In this document: positions 52,401 through 61,248 of the stretch, piece after piece
Position numbering within the stretch: the first letter of the stretch is position 1
Layout of the letters: each line of letters starts with the position of its first letter
NCBI GenBank assembly: GCA_002428985.1
Contig: DIYL01000051.1
Location: 17,788 to 81,787, forward strand
DNA from: Anaerolineales bacterium UBA6055
Lineage (GTDB): Bacteria; Chloroflexota; Anaerolineae; Aggregatilineales; Phototrophicaceae
Length of the DNA: 64,000 bases
Direction: 5' to 3'
The notes under the pieces: model-generated
The model's database searches: none
The model's input: only the letters and a program-made list of their open reading frames with translations
What the model was told of the DNA's origin: nothing
Program-made: the position numbers and the translations under genes

Positions 52401-53782
52401 TTGGCGACTATCCGATACACGAAACTGTTTCTCATGTTTTGCAATTTGTCTGTGAGACACTCGTCCCCAACTTAAACAGTACACAGGATGAAATCACGAA
52501 TTTGCTCAACGCCTTGGACGGCAAGTTTATCCCGGCAGGTCCCAGTGGCGCACCGACGCGAGGTATGGCGCATGTGTTACCGACAGGGCGTAATTTCTAT
52601 GCTGTTGATCCACGTACCTTACCGAGTATGGCAGCATGGGAAGTTGGTCAAGGTCTAGCGCGTGAAGTGCTTGAACGCTATCTGACGGAAACCTCAGCTT
52701 ATCCCGAAAGTGTCTCGATTAGTGTTTGGGGCACATCTGCAATGCGTACGCATGGTGACGATGTCGCGGAAATCCTCGCGCTACTCGGTGTGCGTCCGAC
52801 ATGGCAAACCGAAAATCATCGTGTGACAGCGGTTGAACTCATCCCACTGAGCGAATTGGGCAGACCGCGTATTGATGTCACCGTGCGGATTAGTGGGTTC
52901 TTCCGCGATGCCTTCCCGCATCTGATTCAATTATTGGATGATGCTGTTAACCTTGTGATTGACGCTGATGAACCGCTCGATCAAAATTTTGTCCGTAAAC
53001 ACTATTTGCAAGATATGGAAACCAATTCCAGTGATGAAGCGCAAGCACGGTATCGCATTTTTGGCAACAAACCCGGGACATATGGTGCAGGGATTTTGCC
53101 ATTGATCGACCAACAGAATTGGGAAGACGATACAGATTTTGCCGAGACATATATCAATTGGGGCGGGTATGCCTATACAGCAGAAGCGCAGGGAGTTGAT
53201 GCACGATCACAATTTGCCCATCGCCTAACAAGTGTTGAAGTCGCACTGCACAATCAGGACAATCGCGAACATGACATCTTCGATAGTGATGACTATCTAC
53301 AATTTCATGGTGGGATGATTGCCACGATTCGCGCACTATCTGGCAAACAGCCTAAGCATTACTTCGGTGATACACAAAACCCTGCCAATCCCAAAGTCCG
53401 TGACTTGAAAGAAGAAGCCCTGCGCGTGTATCGTACCCGTGTTGTGAACCCTAAGTGGCTAGAGAGCATCACGCAACATGGGTACAAAGGTGCACTAGAA
53501 ATGGCGGCAACAGTGGATTATCTGTTCGGCTATGATGCGACTGCAAATGTCGTCAGTGACTTTATGTATGAACAGGTTGCACAAGATTATGCGTTGAATG
53601 CGGATATGCAGGATTTCTTCGAGCAGAGTAACCCGTGGGCATTACGTACAATCTCAGAACGCCTGCTAGAAGCTCAACAACGTGGATTATGGTCAGATCC
53701 AGACCCTAATACAGTTGAAGCCCTTCGCCAAACCTTGATGAAAACGGATGCAATGTTAGAGGGGCGGTCAGACAATGCGTGA
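49415..53782 (+). CDS. cobN: Cobaltochelatase CobN-like subunit with N-terminal [2Fe-2S] ferredoxin-like domain
   Basis: 1455 residues from the ATG at 49415 (AAAGGACA upstream). Residues about 15-110 form a thioredoxin-like ferredoxin domain with Cys29, Cys33, Cys70 and Cys74 (VCSKGCCCGL and SGCLGPC). The rest is CobN/BchH-like, with MGKHGTLEWLPGKG and IIDHLTPPMTTAEGYGEL. An extra Cys cluster (CCSDATCGACATPEF, around residue 495) is inserted. CobN inserts cobalt into hydrogenobyrinic acid a,c-diamide in the aerobic cobalamin route. The riboswitch upstream supports a cobalt and not a magnesium role. Confidence 0.93.
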   Translation: MTSKQRSRVLRTDGKLINIVHHRGHLLVCSKGCCCGLTDLGFSPVPEDLYHQQWESRKLRNRVHLTQSGCLGPCTMANTVLLLFDGHPIWFQSINTENLIIAIFDYIEAMLEADRYLSPPPELTEYVFDYYTWSHRDGVASQQTPTLQLTEPIAQDSILLLTHKDTDLLTLAGALDDLPDDFPPVSASNLLNVKNDAHMVDLLNEKASSAQVIIVRLLGRVSSVPGFYHLLDHVRQHEQQLIIISGTGSLEPDFTAMSTVDADTIHTIMGYFNSDGHHNMAQMLRYVADHLMLYGFGFDMPLAQPEHGIYHPALPTEASLSDWQKVAKPDRASVAVLFYRSHWLSGNTDFVSALIHSLEEQGLNAVGVFTSSLRQHSPYDVNGLRVERFPKAFERLLDDTGNIWVDTIINTISFAMGDVNPDGATLSTWSADSLEAMNIPMLQAITSGGTRWQWEGAARGLNPLDTAMNVAMPEFDGRIITVPISFKEKKQLQSDCCSDATCGACATPEFDVTHYAPMLDRVQQVAKQATRWTALRQKPNAEKRIAFILTNSTGKAQSVGNAVGLDSPASLIHILSAMESAGYHLDDLPSDSDTLIQNLIDRCSYDEIYLTESQLANAVGRVPTTQYMDWFETLPENQAGGMTRQWKSAPGEAYVHNEHIALAGLEFGNVFVGLQPPRGYGMDPDAIYHMPDLPPPHNYYAFYRWLRDEWKADAIVHMGKHGTLEWLPGKGVGLSSTCYPDTFLDDLPLIYPFILNDPGEGAQAKRRAHAVIIDHLTPPMTTAEGYGELAQLMQLVDEYYQVEMFDPTKLPLIQRQIWELMQEINLGEDLAVMLRRDHGDHTHEWDESLTEDGTPVTLAEMDGKDVAHLIEDMDGYLCELAEAQIRDGLHILGQVPDGDHLIDTLQALTRLTNLEIPSLRDTVTASFDLNLDHLLADQGVKLEIIPPELVKLADRPLITSGDALQVIDDLSKHLLALLAEKQFDADAIEPVIRRTFGDYPIHETVSHVLQFVCETLVPNLNSTQDEITNLLNALDGKFIPAGPSGAPTRGMAHVLPTGRNFYAVDPRTLPSMAAWEVGQGLAREVLERYLTETSAYPESVSISVWGTSAMRTHGDDVAEILALLGVRPTWQTENHRVTAVELIPLSELGRPRIDVTVRISGFFRDAFPHLIQLLDDAVNLVIDADEPLDQNFVRKHYLQDMETNSSDEAQARYRIFGNKPGTYGAGILPLIDQQNWEDDTDFAETYINWGGYAYTAEAQGVDARSQFAHRLTSVEVALHNQDNREHDIFDSDDYLQFHGGMIATIRALSGKQPKHYFGDTQNPANPKVRDLKEEALRVYRTRVVNPKWLESITQHGYKGALEMAATVDYLFGYDATANVVSDFMYEQVAQDYALNADMQDFFEQSNPWALRTISERLLEAQQRGLWSDPDPNTVEALRQTLMKTDAMLEGRSDNA

Positions 53783-55682
53783 GATTTACCCATTTGTTGC
53801 GCTGGTCGGTCAAGATGACCTCAAAACTGCATTGATTTTGAATGCAATCTATCCAGCGATTGGGGGTGTGCTGATATGCGGCGAAAAAGGTACAGCCAAA
53901 AGTACTGCTGCACGGGGATTGGCGCACTTACTGCCACCGATTCAGGTCATCTCAGGTGATCTGTATAACCGCGATGAACAAGGAGATTTTCCAGAATTGC
54001 CAGAATTGACTGGTGATTCCATCGAAACTCCCGTTCCATTTGTCGATTTACCGATTGGCGCGACAGAAGACCGTGTGCTTGGTTCACTAGATTTTCAGGC
54101 AGCGTTACAATCCGGTGAGCGTGTGTTTCATCCCGGACTGTTAGCCTCGGCCAATCGCGGTATTCTGTATATTGATGAGGTCAATTTGTTGCCAGCGCAT
54201 CTGGTGGATGTTCTGCTTGATGCAGCGGCGATGGGAGTCAACACTGTTCAGCGTGAAGGCATGACCCTGACGCATCCTGCTAAGTTTATCTTGATCGGCA
54301 CGATGAATCCTGAAGAAGGCGATTTACGTCCGCAGTTGTTAGATCGTTTCGGGCTGATGATTGATGTCAACGCACCGCGTGATCCACAATTACGGATGCA
54401 AGTTGTACGCCGTCGCATTGCATTTGAAAGCGATCCACAGGCATTTATCCAGCAGTGGCGAGAGGAAGAAAAACAGCTGCGGCATCGGATTGTGCAAGCA
54501 AAAGCACACCTCTCAAACGTGACGCTTGATGATGATATGCTACTACTGATTAGTCAGATTTGTACTGAATTTGAAGTCGATGGCTTGCGAGCAGACATTA
54601 CTATCCACAAAACTGCCCGCGCACTCACTGCATGGGAAAGTCGCGATAGCGTCACCGCTGATGATATAGGTCGCTCGGCTGAATGGGTTCTGCCACATCG
54701 CCGTCGCCGTCAACCGTTTGAATCACCACAGTTGGATACGGAGCGTTTAGAAGAGATGATAAACAACCCACCAGCATATGATGACACGCCAGAAACGGAT
54801 ATGGATGATACGGATAATTATGAAGAATATGCGCCTGATGGTGATGAGAATATGCAGACATTCACAGCCAGCAAACCTCAACAAATCAAGCAATTGCGCT
54901 TGGGAAAGCAGTCAAAAGGCATAGCTGACAGTGGGCGACGGAATCCAATTTCTGGTGCAAAAAGTGGTCATTACGCGCGGGCAGTTCAAACAGACACACC
55001 CAATGATATTGCGCTAGATGCCACCTTACGCTCATCGGCGGTCAACGGCAAAGATAACGAAGGTAAGCCAATTATCCATGGCGACAATTTGCATCAGAAA
55101 ATCCGCACCAGCACCACAGATACACTGATTTTATTTGTGGTCGATGCGTCGGGATCAATGGCGGCACGACAACGGATGGAAGCTGTCAAAGGGGCGGCAT
55201 TGGCTTTACTAACTGACGCCTACCAACAGCGCGACCGTGTGGGTGTGATTGCATTTCGTGGTACACAGGCTGAATTGATTCTGTCACCGACGCGCAGTGT
55301 GGAACTTGCCGAAAAGCAACTGCAACGCTTACCAACAGGCGGACGCACGCCGTTAGCACATGCGCTTGTATTGACAAATGAGACGGTATATCGCATCCAG
55401 CGTGACCAACCGGAACAAGCCACCTTAGTGATCATCCTGAGTGATGGCAAAGCCAACGTATCTCTGCCGAATAGTGATGGCGATGCATGGGAACAAACCG
55501 CTGCATCGGCACAGCAATTGACAAAACTGAAAACGCCGACTTTATTCCTCGATACTGAAACAGGCTATGTGCGAATCGGGCGCGGACCACAACTGGCAGA
55601 AGCCCTCAATGCCGAGTATATGCAATTGGATGAGCTAAGTGCAGACGCTTTAATTCATACGATATATGAACGGCTGGGCTAA
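53775..55682 (+). CDS. Chelatase AAA+/VWA subunit (ChlI-ChlD/CobS-CobT-like fusion)
   Basis: 635 residues. AAA+ module with Walker A GEKGTAKSTAARG (36-48), Walker B GILYIDEVNLLPAHLVDVLL near 130-150 and TMNPEEGDLRPQLLDRFGL. An acidic, low-complexity linker (about 330-400) leads to a von Willebrand A domain with MIDAS DASGSMAARQ (about 456) and ILSDGKANVSL. It overlaps cobN by eight bases. AAA+ and VWA parts act as motor for metal insertion by the CobN subunit. Confidence 0.93.
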   Translation: MREIYPFVALVGQDDLKTALILNAIYPAIGGVLICGEKGTAKSTAARGLAHLLPPIQVISGDLYNRDEQGDFPELPELTGDSIETPVPFVDLPIGATEDRVLGSLDFQAALQSGERVFHPGLLASANRGILYIDEVNLLPAHLVDVLLDAAAMGVNTVQREGMTLTHPAKFILIGTMNPEEGDLRPQLLDRFGLMIDVNAPRDPQLRMQVVRRRIAFESDPQAFIQQWREEEKQLRHRIVQAKAHLSNVTLDDDMLLLISQICTEFEVDGLRADITIHKTARALTAWESRDSVTADDIGRSAEWVLPHRRRRQPFESPQLDTERLEEMINNPPAYDDTPETDMDDTDNYEEYAPDGDENMQTFTASKPQQIKQLRLGKQSKGIADSGRRNPISGAKSGHYARAVQTDTPNDIALDATLRSSAVNGKDNEGKPIIHGDNLHQKIRTSTTDTLILFVVDASGSMAARQRMEAVKGAALALLTDAYQQRDRVGVIAFRGTQAELILSPTRSVELAEKQLQRLPTGGRTPLAHALVLTNETVYRIQRDQPEQATLVIILSDGKANVSLPNSDGDAWEQTAASAQQLTKLKTPTLFLDTETGYVRIGRGPQLAEALNAEYMQLDELSADALIHTIYERLG

Positions 55683-55788
55683 CCATTCCAGTTGCCTGAA
55701 GCGCTCTTCTGCCACATAACCAGCATAATGTTCAATACATTGCTAGTGATCTAGCACCTGTATTATGAAGCATTGAGAAGGAAGTAAA

Positions 55789-56225
55789 ATGAAAAAATAG
55801 GACTAGTAGCTGGGCTAAGTTGGGTCTCTTCTCTTGAGTATTATCGGCTAATTAATACTTATACAAGAGATATACTTGGTGATCACCACTCAGGTCATTT
55901 ACTTATGGAGAGCCTCGATGAGGGTGAATTCTTATTTCAGCAGAGAATTGACCCTTCAGAAGCAAAATGTGAGCAAATGATTGTAGATGCTGTAGGAGTG
56001 CTTATTAACTGGAGTTCGGAGTTAGTGTTAAATATCTTTAAAGGCGAAACACAAGATTATTTTGTAGATGTAATGCGTAATTTGATCTCAGATTGAGCGG
56101 AAGGTATCATCTTGGGTTGCACGGAAATTCCTTTACTCGTAACGAGAAAAGAAATTGATGGCACGTGTTTGTTATCAACGACAGAAATTCACTGCAAGGC
56201 TATAGTCAAAAGAGCATTAGCATAA
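55789..56225 (+). pseudogene. Aspartate/glutamate racemase-family gene, frameshifted and internally deleted
   Basis: AGAAGGAAG precedes an ATG, but the frame ends at once (ATG AAA AAA TAG). One base on it continues as IGLVAGLSWVSSLEYYRLIN, the family N-terminus. The central part, about 90 residues including the first catalytic Cys region, is missing. Later codons read FKGETQDYFVDVMRNLISD, then a TGA, then AEGIILGCTEIPLLV, the C-terminal active-site Cys motif. The gene cannot make an active enzyme. Confidence 0.82.
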
Positions 56226-56305
56226 CCCCCTTAGCAAAAATGACTTAAGGCTGTTAACCACAACAATACGTTAAACGAGAACCGATAAGGAAACGAGTAT
56301 CCTAG

Positions 56306-57139
56306 ATGTCCCACCAACTTCATCCCCTCAATTTTGCTGAAACATGGCAAGCGTATGCGCGTCAGAATATGCCAGATCGCTATTCTGATGAAGATGAAAT
56401 CGAATTCTGGCGACAAAATGCGCTTGGTTATGATCGCAGTGTAGCAGACGATCCCGACTCGTACCGTAAAACACTAAACACAATTCAGTCGTATGTTCAC
56501 AAGACGGATACATTGTTAGATGTCGGCGCGGGGAGTGGTCGTTTTACACTACCGCTCGCGCAGTCTGTACAAGCTGTAACCGCACTTGATTTATCATCGG
56601 ATATGCTGGCATTGCTCAATCAGAAAGCACAGGTACAAAATATCTCCAACATCACGTCTATTGAAGGCAACTGGGAAAACACAACTGTCGAACCACATGA
56701 TGTTGTTCTTGCAGCATGGTCGATGTATCGTCAACAAGACATGCTTGCTAGCTTACAGAAATTAGTCGATGCAACCCGCCGTGTTTTGATAATTATTGAT
56801 GGTGATTATGCCCCGCGTCCTGATAGCGACCCACCACACGAACGCTTGAAAGCTGACATTTGGGGAGCAGGCGAACCCGGTTTATGCAATTATCTATACT
56901 TTGCTGGCATGTTACGTCAATGTCGGGTACGCGCTGATATCCATGTAATTCATGAAACGATGACCCGCACCGCAACTGATCCACTTGCACTAGCATCGCA
57001 ATTTGCCCCATCTGACGCCGACCAACTTGATTTACAGCAGTATACTAACGATCTTTTACCTTATCTTCAATCAGACAGCAATGGTTATCACTATACCTGC
57101 CAATTCGCCGTTGGGATAGTGATCTGGCAACGAATATAA
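56306..57139 (+). CDS. Class I SAM-dependent methyltransferase
   Basis: 277 residues. Motif I TLLDVGAGSGRFTLPLAQ near residues 71-88, and TALDLSSDMLALLNQKA as the acidic loop. An N-terminal helix region of about 55 residues includes a W-x-x-YARQNMP segment. The substrate is unknown. The ribosome-binding site is weak (AAGGA 14 bases upstream). The racemase pseudogene precedes it and the corrinoid genes lie further upstream; a cobalamin-pathway methylation role is not supported by any specific motif. Confidence 0.85.
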   Translation: MSHQLHPLNFAETWQAYARQNMPDRYSDEDEIEFWRQNALGYDRSVADDPDSYRKTLNTIQSYVHKTDTLLDVGAGSGRFTLPLAQSVQAVTALDLSSDMLALLNQKAQVQNISNITSIEGNWENTTVEPHDVVLAAWSMYRQQDMLASLQKLVDATRRVLIIIDGDYAPRPDSDPPHERLKADIWGAGEPGLCNYLYFAGMLRQCRVRADIHVIHETMTRTATDPLALASQFAPSDADQLDLQQYTNDLLPYLQSDSNGYHYTCQFAVGIVIWQRI

Positions 57140-57314
57140 CTATTAATCTAGATGATAGCATCAGATGAAGACTAGCTAGTGTTTCTAATTGGTGTTTTTG
57201 TGATGATTGCCTGCACATTAAATTCTTCATCTTATTTAAGCCTTGTTATTTCAATGTACCCCTGCTTAACTCTACAGTCTCACATTAGAGATGTAAGAGT
57301 AGATCAAATTTATC

Positions 57315-57926
57315 TTATAATGAAATATCTGGGAGCAATCCTTTTGCACTCATAGGAGAGAAACCATTGTAGAGCAACATAAACGATAAGGTCGCCATCG
57401 TCTCTGGTGACTCACGCAATCCATTTTCCAGCCACCGCTTAAGCAGCATATACGCACCACCAGCAGCAAAGTCAATCAGATAATCTTCATAGTCTTGTGC
57501 AACATCTAGCGGTGGGAAATATTCATCAAAACGTTGCTTAATGCTAGCTACGTTAGTTCGTAGAGAGCCAATCAACAAATCCTTATTCTCAACCTGCATC
57601 ACCCACTGAATTTCTTCACTATGAAGTTGCCACTGTTGGTAAAATCGCGTTAACAAAGTATGCATATCAACAGCATCACCATCTTCCAAATCTTCAAATA
57701 CATTCTGATGTATCTGTTCAAATAAATCGTCAATCAAACTAAAAAGTAGACGCTCTTTTGTCTCAAAATGTTTATAGAAGGCTGGACGTGATACATTGGC
57801 AACCTCTGCGATTTCTTTAATTTGAATCTTCGCAAGTGGTTTTTCCTTTAGCAATTCAATCAACGCATTTTGTAGAAGTTTGCGTGTTCGTCCAATCCGT
57901 CGATCTTGCTTCTTTTTTGTTGTCAT
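57315..57926 (-). CDS. TetR-family transcriptional regulator
   Basis: 203 residues from the ATG at 57924-57926 (GGTGGGAAAT upstream); an upstream in-frame ATG has no ribosome-binding site. The helix-turn-helix reads IKEIAEVANVSRPAFYKHFETKERLL; the C-terminal ligand domain is typical of the AcrR/TetR class. It is divergent from the transporter gene at 58070. Two related palindromes in the divergent gap are probable operators. Confidence 0.92.
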   Translation of the reverse strand: MTTKKKQDRRIGRTRKLLQNALIELLKEKPLAKIQIKEIAEVANVSRPAFYKHFETKERLLFSLIDDLFEQIHQNVFEDLEDGDAVDMHTLLTRFYQQWQLHSEEIQWVMQVENKDLLIGSLRTNVASIKQRFDEYFPPLDVAQDYEDYLIDFAAGGAYMLLKRWLENGLRESPETMATLSFMLLYNGFSPMSAKGLLPDISL

Positions 57927-57935
57927 ATTTCCCAC

Positions 57936-57953
57936 CGTGTAATTTATCTTACG
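57936..57953. promoter_or_regulatory. Second copy of the presumed TetR operator (imperfect)
   Basis: CGTGTAATTTATCTTACG matches the perfect palindrome at 57994-58009 in 13 of 18 positions and lies just upstream of the regulator's start codon. Confidence 0.5.
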
Positions 57954-57993
57954 TTTTGGCATATCTGGTAATTGACGAATCTACAGATACACG

Positions 57994-58009
57994 TGTAAAT
58001 TAATTTACA
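57994..58009. promoter_or_regulatory. Presumed TetR operator, perfect 16-bp palindrome
   Basis: TGTAAATTAATTTACA is identical to its reverse complement. It lies between the divergent regulator (57926) and BASS-type transporter (58070) genes. Confidence 0.75.
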
Positions 58010-58069
58010 TAAGTAACATTACCGCTAAATCGATAAAATGGCAAGCTAGATTTTTTGGGGCTGAGCAAA

Positions 58070-58933
58070 ATGACAACAATACAATTACTTTCCAATGTCC
58101 TGATCTTAGTGTTTGTGGTAGCAAGTATGTTTGAATTAGGTCTTGGATTACGACTCAGAGAAATCCTAGCACCGCTAAAACGTATTGGGCTTGTCTCCAA
58201 ACTTATGATCGCCAACTTTGTTATTGCTCCATTAGGTGCATTTGCGCTTGCACGTGTCATGCAACTGAATCAAGAATTCGCAATCGGATTATTTGTTCTC
58301 GCTGTTGCCGCCGGATCACCATTTGCTGCGAAATTTTCAAGAATTGCCAAAGGTGACATGGCGTTTGTAACAGGTATGATGGCTATTCTACAAGTAGGGA
58401 CAATCATCATTGCGCCTGTTTTACTGACATTATTAGTTGAAGATGTCGAGATTAACACCGTTAGCATGGCTCAATCCCTTGTATTAACAATGCTAGTACC
58501 TCTAGCAATAGGGTTGTTTATTAAAGCCAGATATGCAGGGATTGCACCAACATTGAAACCATATGTACTACAAGTTGCTAATGTTGCCTTAGCTATCCAG
58601 ATTACACTTACTATTTTTAATGGTGCTGGTGATCTCTTAAGTCTCGTTACAACTGGTGCAATTGTTGCCGCACTCGTATTTACGCTCATGAATTTAGCTG
58701 TAGGTTTTTTCTTCACCGAAACACAATATGACATTCAGGTTGTTTCAGGATTTGTAACTTCTCAACGTGGTATCTCGGCCGCATTACTGATTTCAGCGCA
58801 AAGTTTCGGTACACCTAGAGTGATTGTCATGGTAATTATCGGCGCTGCACTGATGTTAATTATCAACTTTTTAGTCTCAGCAGAATTAGGCCGACGGCAA
58901 ACTCTACAGACCAGCGTCACCCCTGTTTCATAA
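58070..58933 (+). CDS. BASS-family (bile acid:Na+ symporter-like) membrane transporter
   Basis: 287 residues from the ATG at 58070; a longer frame with a TTG start was rejected. About nine membrane segments. Family marks include SMFELGLGLRLREIL near the N-terminus and LAVAAGSPFAAKFSRIAKGD, the P/G-rich region before an AKGD motif. It may import or export an organic anion. Divergent TetR regulation suggests expression in response to its substrate or a drug-like compound. Confidence 0.85.
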   Translation: MTTIQLLSNVLILVFVVASMFELGLGLRLREILAPLKRIGLVSKLMIANFVIAPLGAFALARVMQLNQEFAIGLFVLAVAAGSPFAAKFSRIAKGDMAFVTGMMAILQVGTIIIAPVLLTLLVEDVEINTVSMAQSLVLTMLVPLAIGLFIKARYAGIAPTLKPYVLQVANVALAIQITLTIFNGAGDLLSLVTTGAIVAALVFTLMNLAVGFFFTETQYDIQVVSGFVTSQRGISAALLISAQSFGTPRVIVMVIIGAALMLIINFLVSAELGRRQTLQTSVTPVS

Positions 58934-59042
58934 CTATGTAACACTATTTTTACGGATGAACATCTTTAACTATTACTTTTGTAAAAAATGACGTCCTGCT
59001 TTGAAGAGTTTTATCAGTCGTATTTAATAACGGAGAACTAAA

Positions 59043-59495
59043 ATGAAAACACTATTCAATCCCACACCAGTGATGAAAAGAGATAGCCGAACTTCCAATG
59101 TCGTATATTGGATTCTGACGATACTAGTCGCACTTGCCCTGTTTTTAGCGGCAACGGGTGCAGGTCCAGAAGACTATGTCCCTGAACAACCATTAGAAGA
59201 TTGGCTAAACATCGCTGCGAACATTGTCTGTGCAATCTTTGGGTTAATTGTATTGATTCCTCGTACGCGAATTATTGGTGCTATTTTCGCAGTTATTTAT
59301 ATGTTTGGTGCAATGTATATCAACTATGCAGTTGCTGGTACAGATTTTTTTGTATCAGCTATTCCATACAATACAGTCAGCCTAACCATTGCATCTATCC
59401 TTGTCGGTCACTATCTAGAAGATTTACATCACTTGTTTAACACATCAATACAAGGAACAGAGACACTAAGTAGCAAAGCAGAAGCTACGTATTAA
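59043..59495 (+). CDS. Small membrane protein, four helices, unknown function
   Basis: 150 residues with four hydrophobic segments (about 23-40, 55-75, 80-97, 105-122). No family recognised; motif-like parts are GAGPEDYVPEQPLEDWL and VGHYLEDLHHLF with two His near the C-terminus. GGAGAAC precedes the ATG. It is followed after 22 bp by the sulfatase, so the two may be co-transcribed. Confidence 0.7.
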   Translation: MKTLFNPTPVMKRDSRTSNVVYWILTILVALALFLAATGAGPEDYVPEQPLEDWLNIAANIVCAIFGLIVLIPRTRIIGAIFAVIYMFGAMYINYAVAGTDFFVSAIPYNTVSLTIASILVGHYLEDLHHLFNTSIQGTETLSSKAEATY

Positions 59496-59517
59496 TAGTC
59501 AGGAGATTTCAAAGAAA

Positions 59518-61143
59518 ATGACAACAAAAAGTTCGACACCCTCCTATAACATTCTCTTTGTTCTAACAGATCAAGAACGATACTTTGATCAATATCCAGA
59601 TAGTGTAAAACGCCCCGGGTTAGAAAGGCTCCAACAGATGGGCGTAACATTCGAAAACCATCATATTTGCTCTGCTGTATGCTCGCCATCACGATCAAAT
59701 ATATATACAGGTCAACATATCGTACACACAGGTGTTTTTGATAACGTCAACTTTCCTTGGCAAAAAGACTTGTCAAAAAAGATCCCTACAATGGGTTATT
59801 GCATGCGCCAAGCTGGATATTATACAGCGTATAAAGGCAAGTGGCATCTGACCAATAGCTTCGACCGCGAGCTTGAAGAAGGTATGAAAACCTTAAGTTT
59901 GGAAGAATATGGATTTTCCGATTTTCATGGCGTTGGTGATGGCATTGCAAATACACTCGGTGGATACGAGTATGATATGCAAACAGTTGCATCAGCTATC
60001 GGTTGGATGCGACGTGAGGGCGCAATGTGTAGTAAAAACGGACAACCATGGTTATTAGCGGTAAATCTAGTGAACCCACATGATGTGATGTACTTCGATA
60101 CCGAGCCAGATGATGAGGTATTACAGGGAGAGAGATCATTTCTGAATATTGCTAAAGCGCCAAAGCATGCCATCTATCAGGAGGACCACGGAATTCCCTT
60201 ACCCGATAACTGGGATCAACCACTCGATGAAGTTGGACGGCCGTCAATTCACAAAGGCTACATGGAAATTCACGATCTGATGTTAGGGCACATTCCACCA
60301 AATGATAAAAAACGTTGGTCAAGATACCAGAACTACTACTTTAATTGCCTGAAAGACATGGACAGCCAATTGCAAAATTTGCTAGAAGAGCTTGATGCTT
60401 TGGAATTGCTAGAAAACACCATTATCATTTATACCTCCGATCATGGCGAGCTAGGCGGTGCGCACGGACTGCGCGGTAAAGGCAACTGCGCTTATCAGGA
60501 ACAAAACAATGTGCCATTCATCATTGTTCATCCAGAAGCACAAGGTGGAGTACGTTGCTCTGCAGTGACATCTCATATTGATATAATCCCAACCATGATT
60601 GGATTTACCAATCTCCCAAAAGAAGACAAAGTAAAAATGCATGCAAGTTTGCCGGGTCATGATCTATCAGGATTATTGCCAGATCCTGAATTAGCGACCT
60701 GTGACGCCGTGCGCCCTGCATCACTATTCGCTTTCAACATGCTATCGTATTTCGATCCTCGATTTGTTCGGGAAACTGTTAACAACATCAAAGCAGGTCG
60801 ATTACCTAAAGGAAAGCCAAAGTTAGATAGGTTACGTGGTGCAATACGATCAATCACTGACGGAAAATACCGCTATACACGTTACTTTTTCCCGAAACAA
60901 CATAATCTACCGCAAACCCTAGAGGAAATTCTTCGCTATAACGAGATAGAGCTGTTCGATCTTGAGAACGACCCCGGCGAAAATAACAATCTTGCTCTAA
61001 ATCCTGAACAGCATCAGTCATTGATTGAAGAACTAAACGCCAAGATGAATGCTCTGATTCAAGCAGAAATTGGCGAAGATATTGGTCAGATGTTGCCCTT
61101 AAGCGGACCGGTAAACTGGGCTGTTAAGCAGTTTGACCTCTAG
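59518..61143 (+). CDS. Sulfatase (formylglycine-dependent type)
   Basis: 541 residues. Metal ligands in NILFVLTDQE near the N-terminus and the intact C-S-P-S-R motif at Cys55 to Arg59, to be converted to formylglycine. Further features are the ligand residues in IIYTSDHGELGGAHGL. The C-terminal portion ends with a typical sulfatase ELFDLENDPGENNNLA box. A formylglycine-generating enzyme or anSME is not in the window. Contrast with the gene at 28245, which lacks the Cys and Arg. Confidence 0.95.
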   Translation: MTTKSSTPSYNILFVLTDQERYFDQYPDSVKRPGLERLQQMGVTFENHHICSAVCSPSRSNIYTGQHIVHTGVFDNVNFPWQKDLSKKIPTMGYCMRQAGYYTAYKGKWHLTNSFDRELEEGMKTLSLEEYGFSDFHGVGDGIANTLGGYEYDMQTVASAIGWMRREGAMCSKNGQPWLLAVNLVNPHDVMYFDTEPDDEVLQGERSFLNIAKAPKHAIYQEDHGIPLPDNWDQPLDEVGRPSIHKGYMEIHDLMLGHIPPNDKKRWSRYQNYYFNCLKDMDSQLQNLLEELDALELLENTIIIYTSDHGELGGAHGLRGKGNCAYQEQNNVPFIIVHPEAQGGVRCSAVTSHIDIIPTMIGFTNLPKEDKVKMHASLPGHDLSGLLPDPELATCDAVRPASLFAFNMLSYFDPRFVRETVNNIKAGRLPKGKPKLDRLRGAIRSITDGKYRYTRYFFPKQHNLPQTLEEILRYNEIELFDLENDPGENNNLALNPEQHQSLIEELNAKMNALIQAEIGEDIGQMLPLSGPVNWAVKQFDL

Positions 61144-61248
61144 ATTTTCAAGACAAATAGATTTTAAGAACATGTAATCAATCTGTATAAACAACTTCCA
61201 CGTATACTTCCTGATTTTATACGAGTTGGAACTGAGGTAAAACAAATT

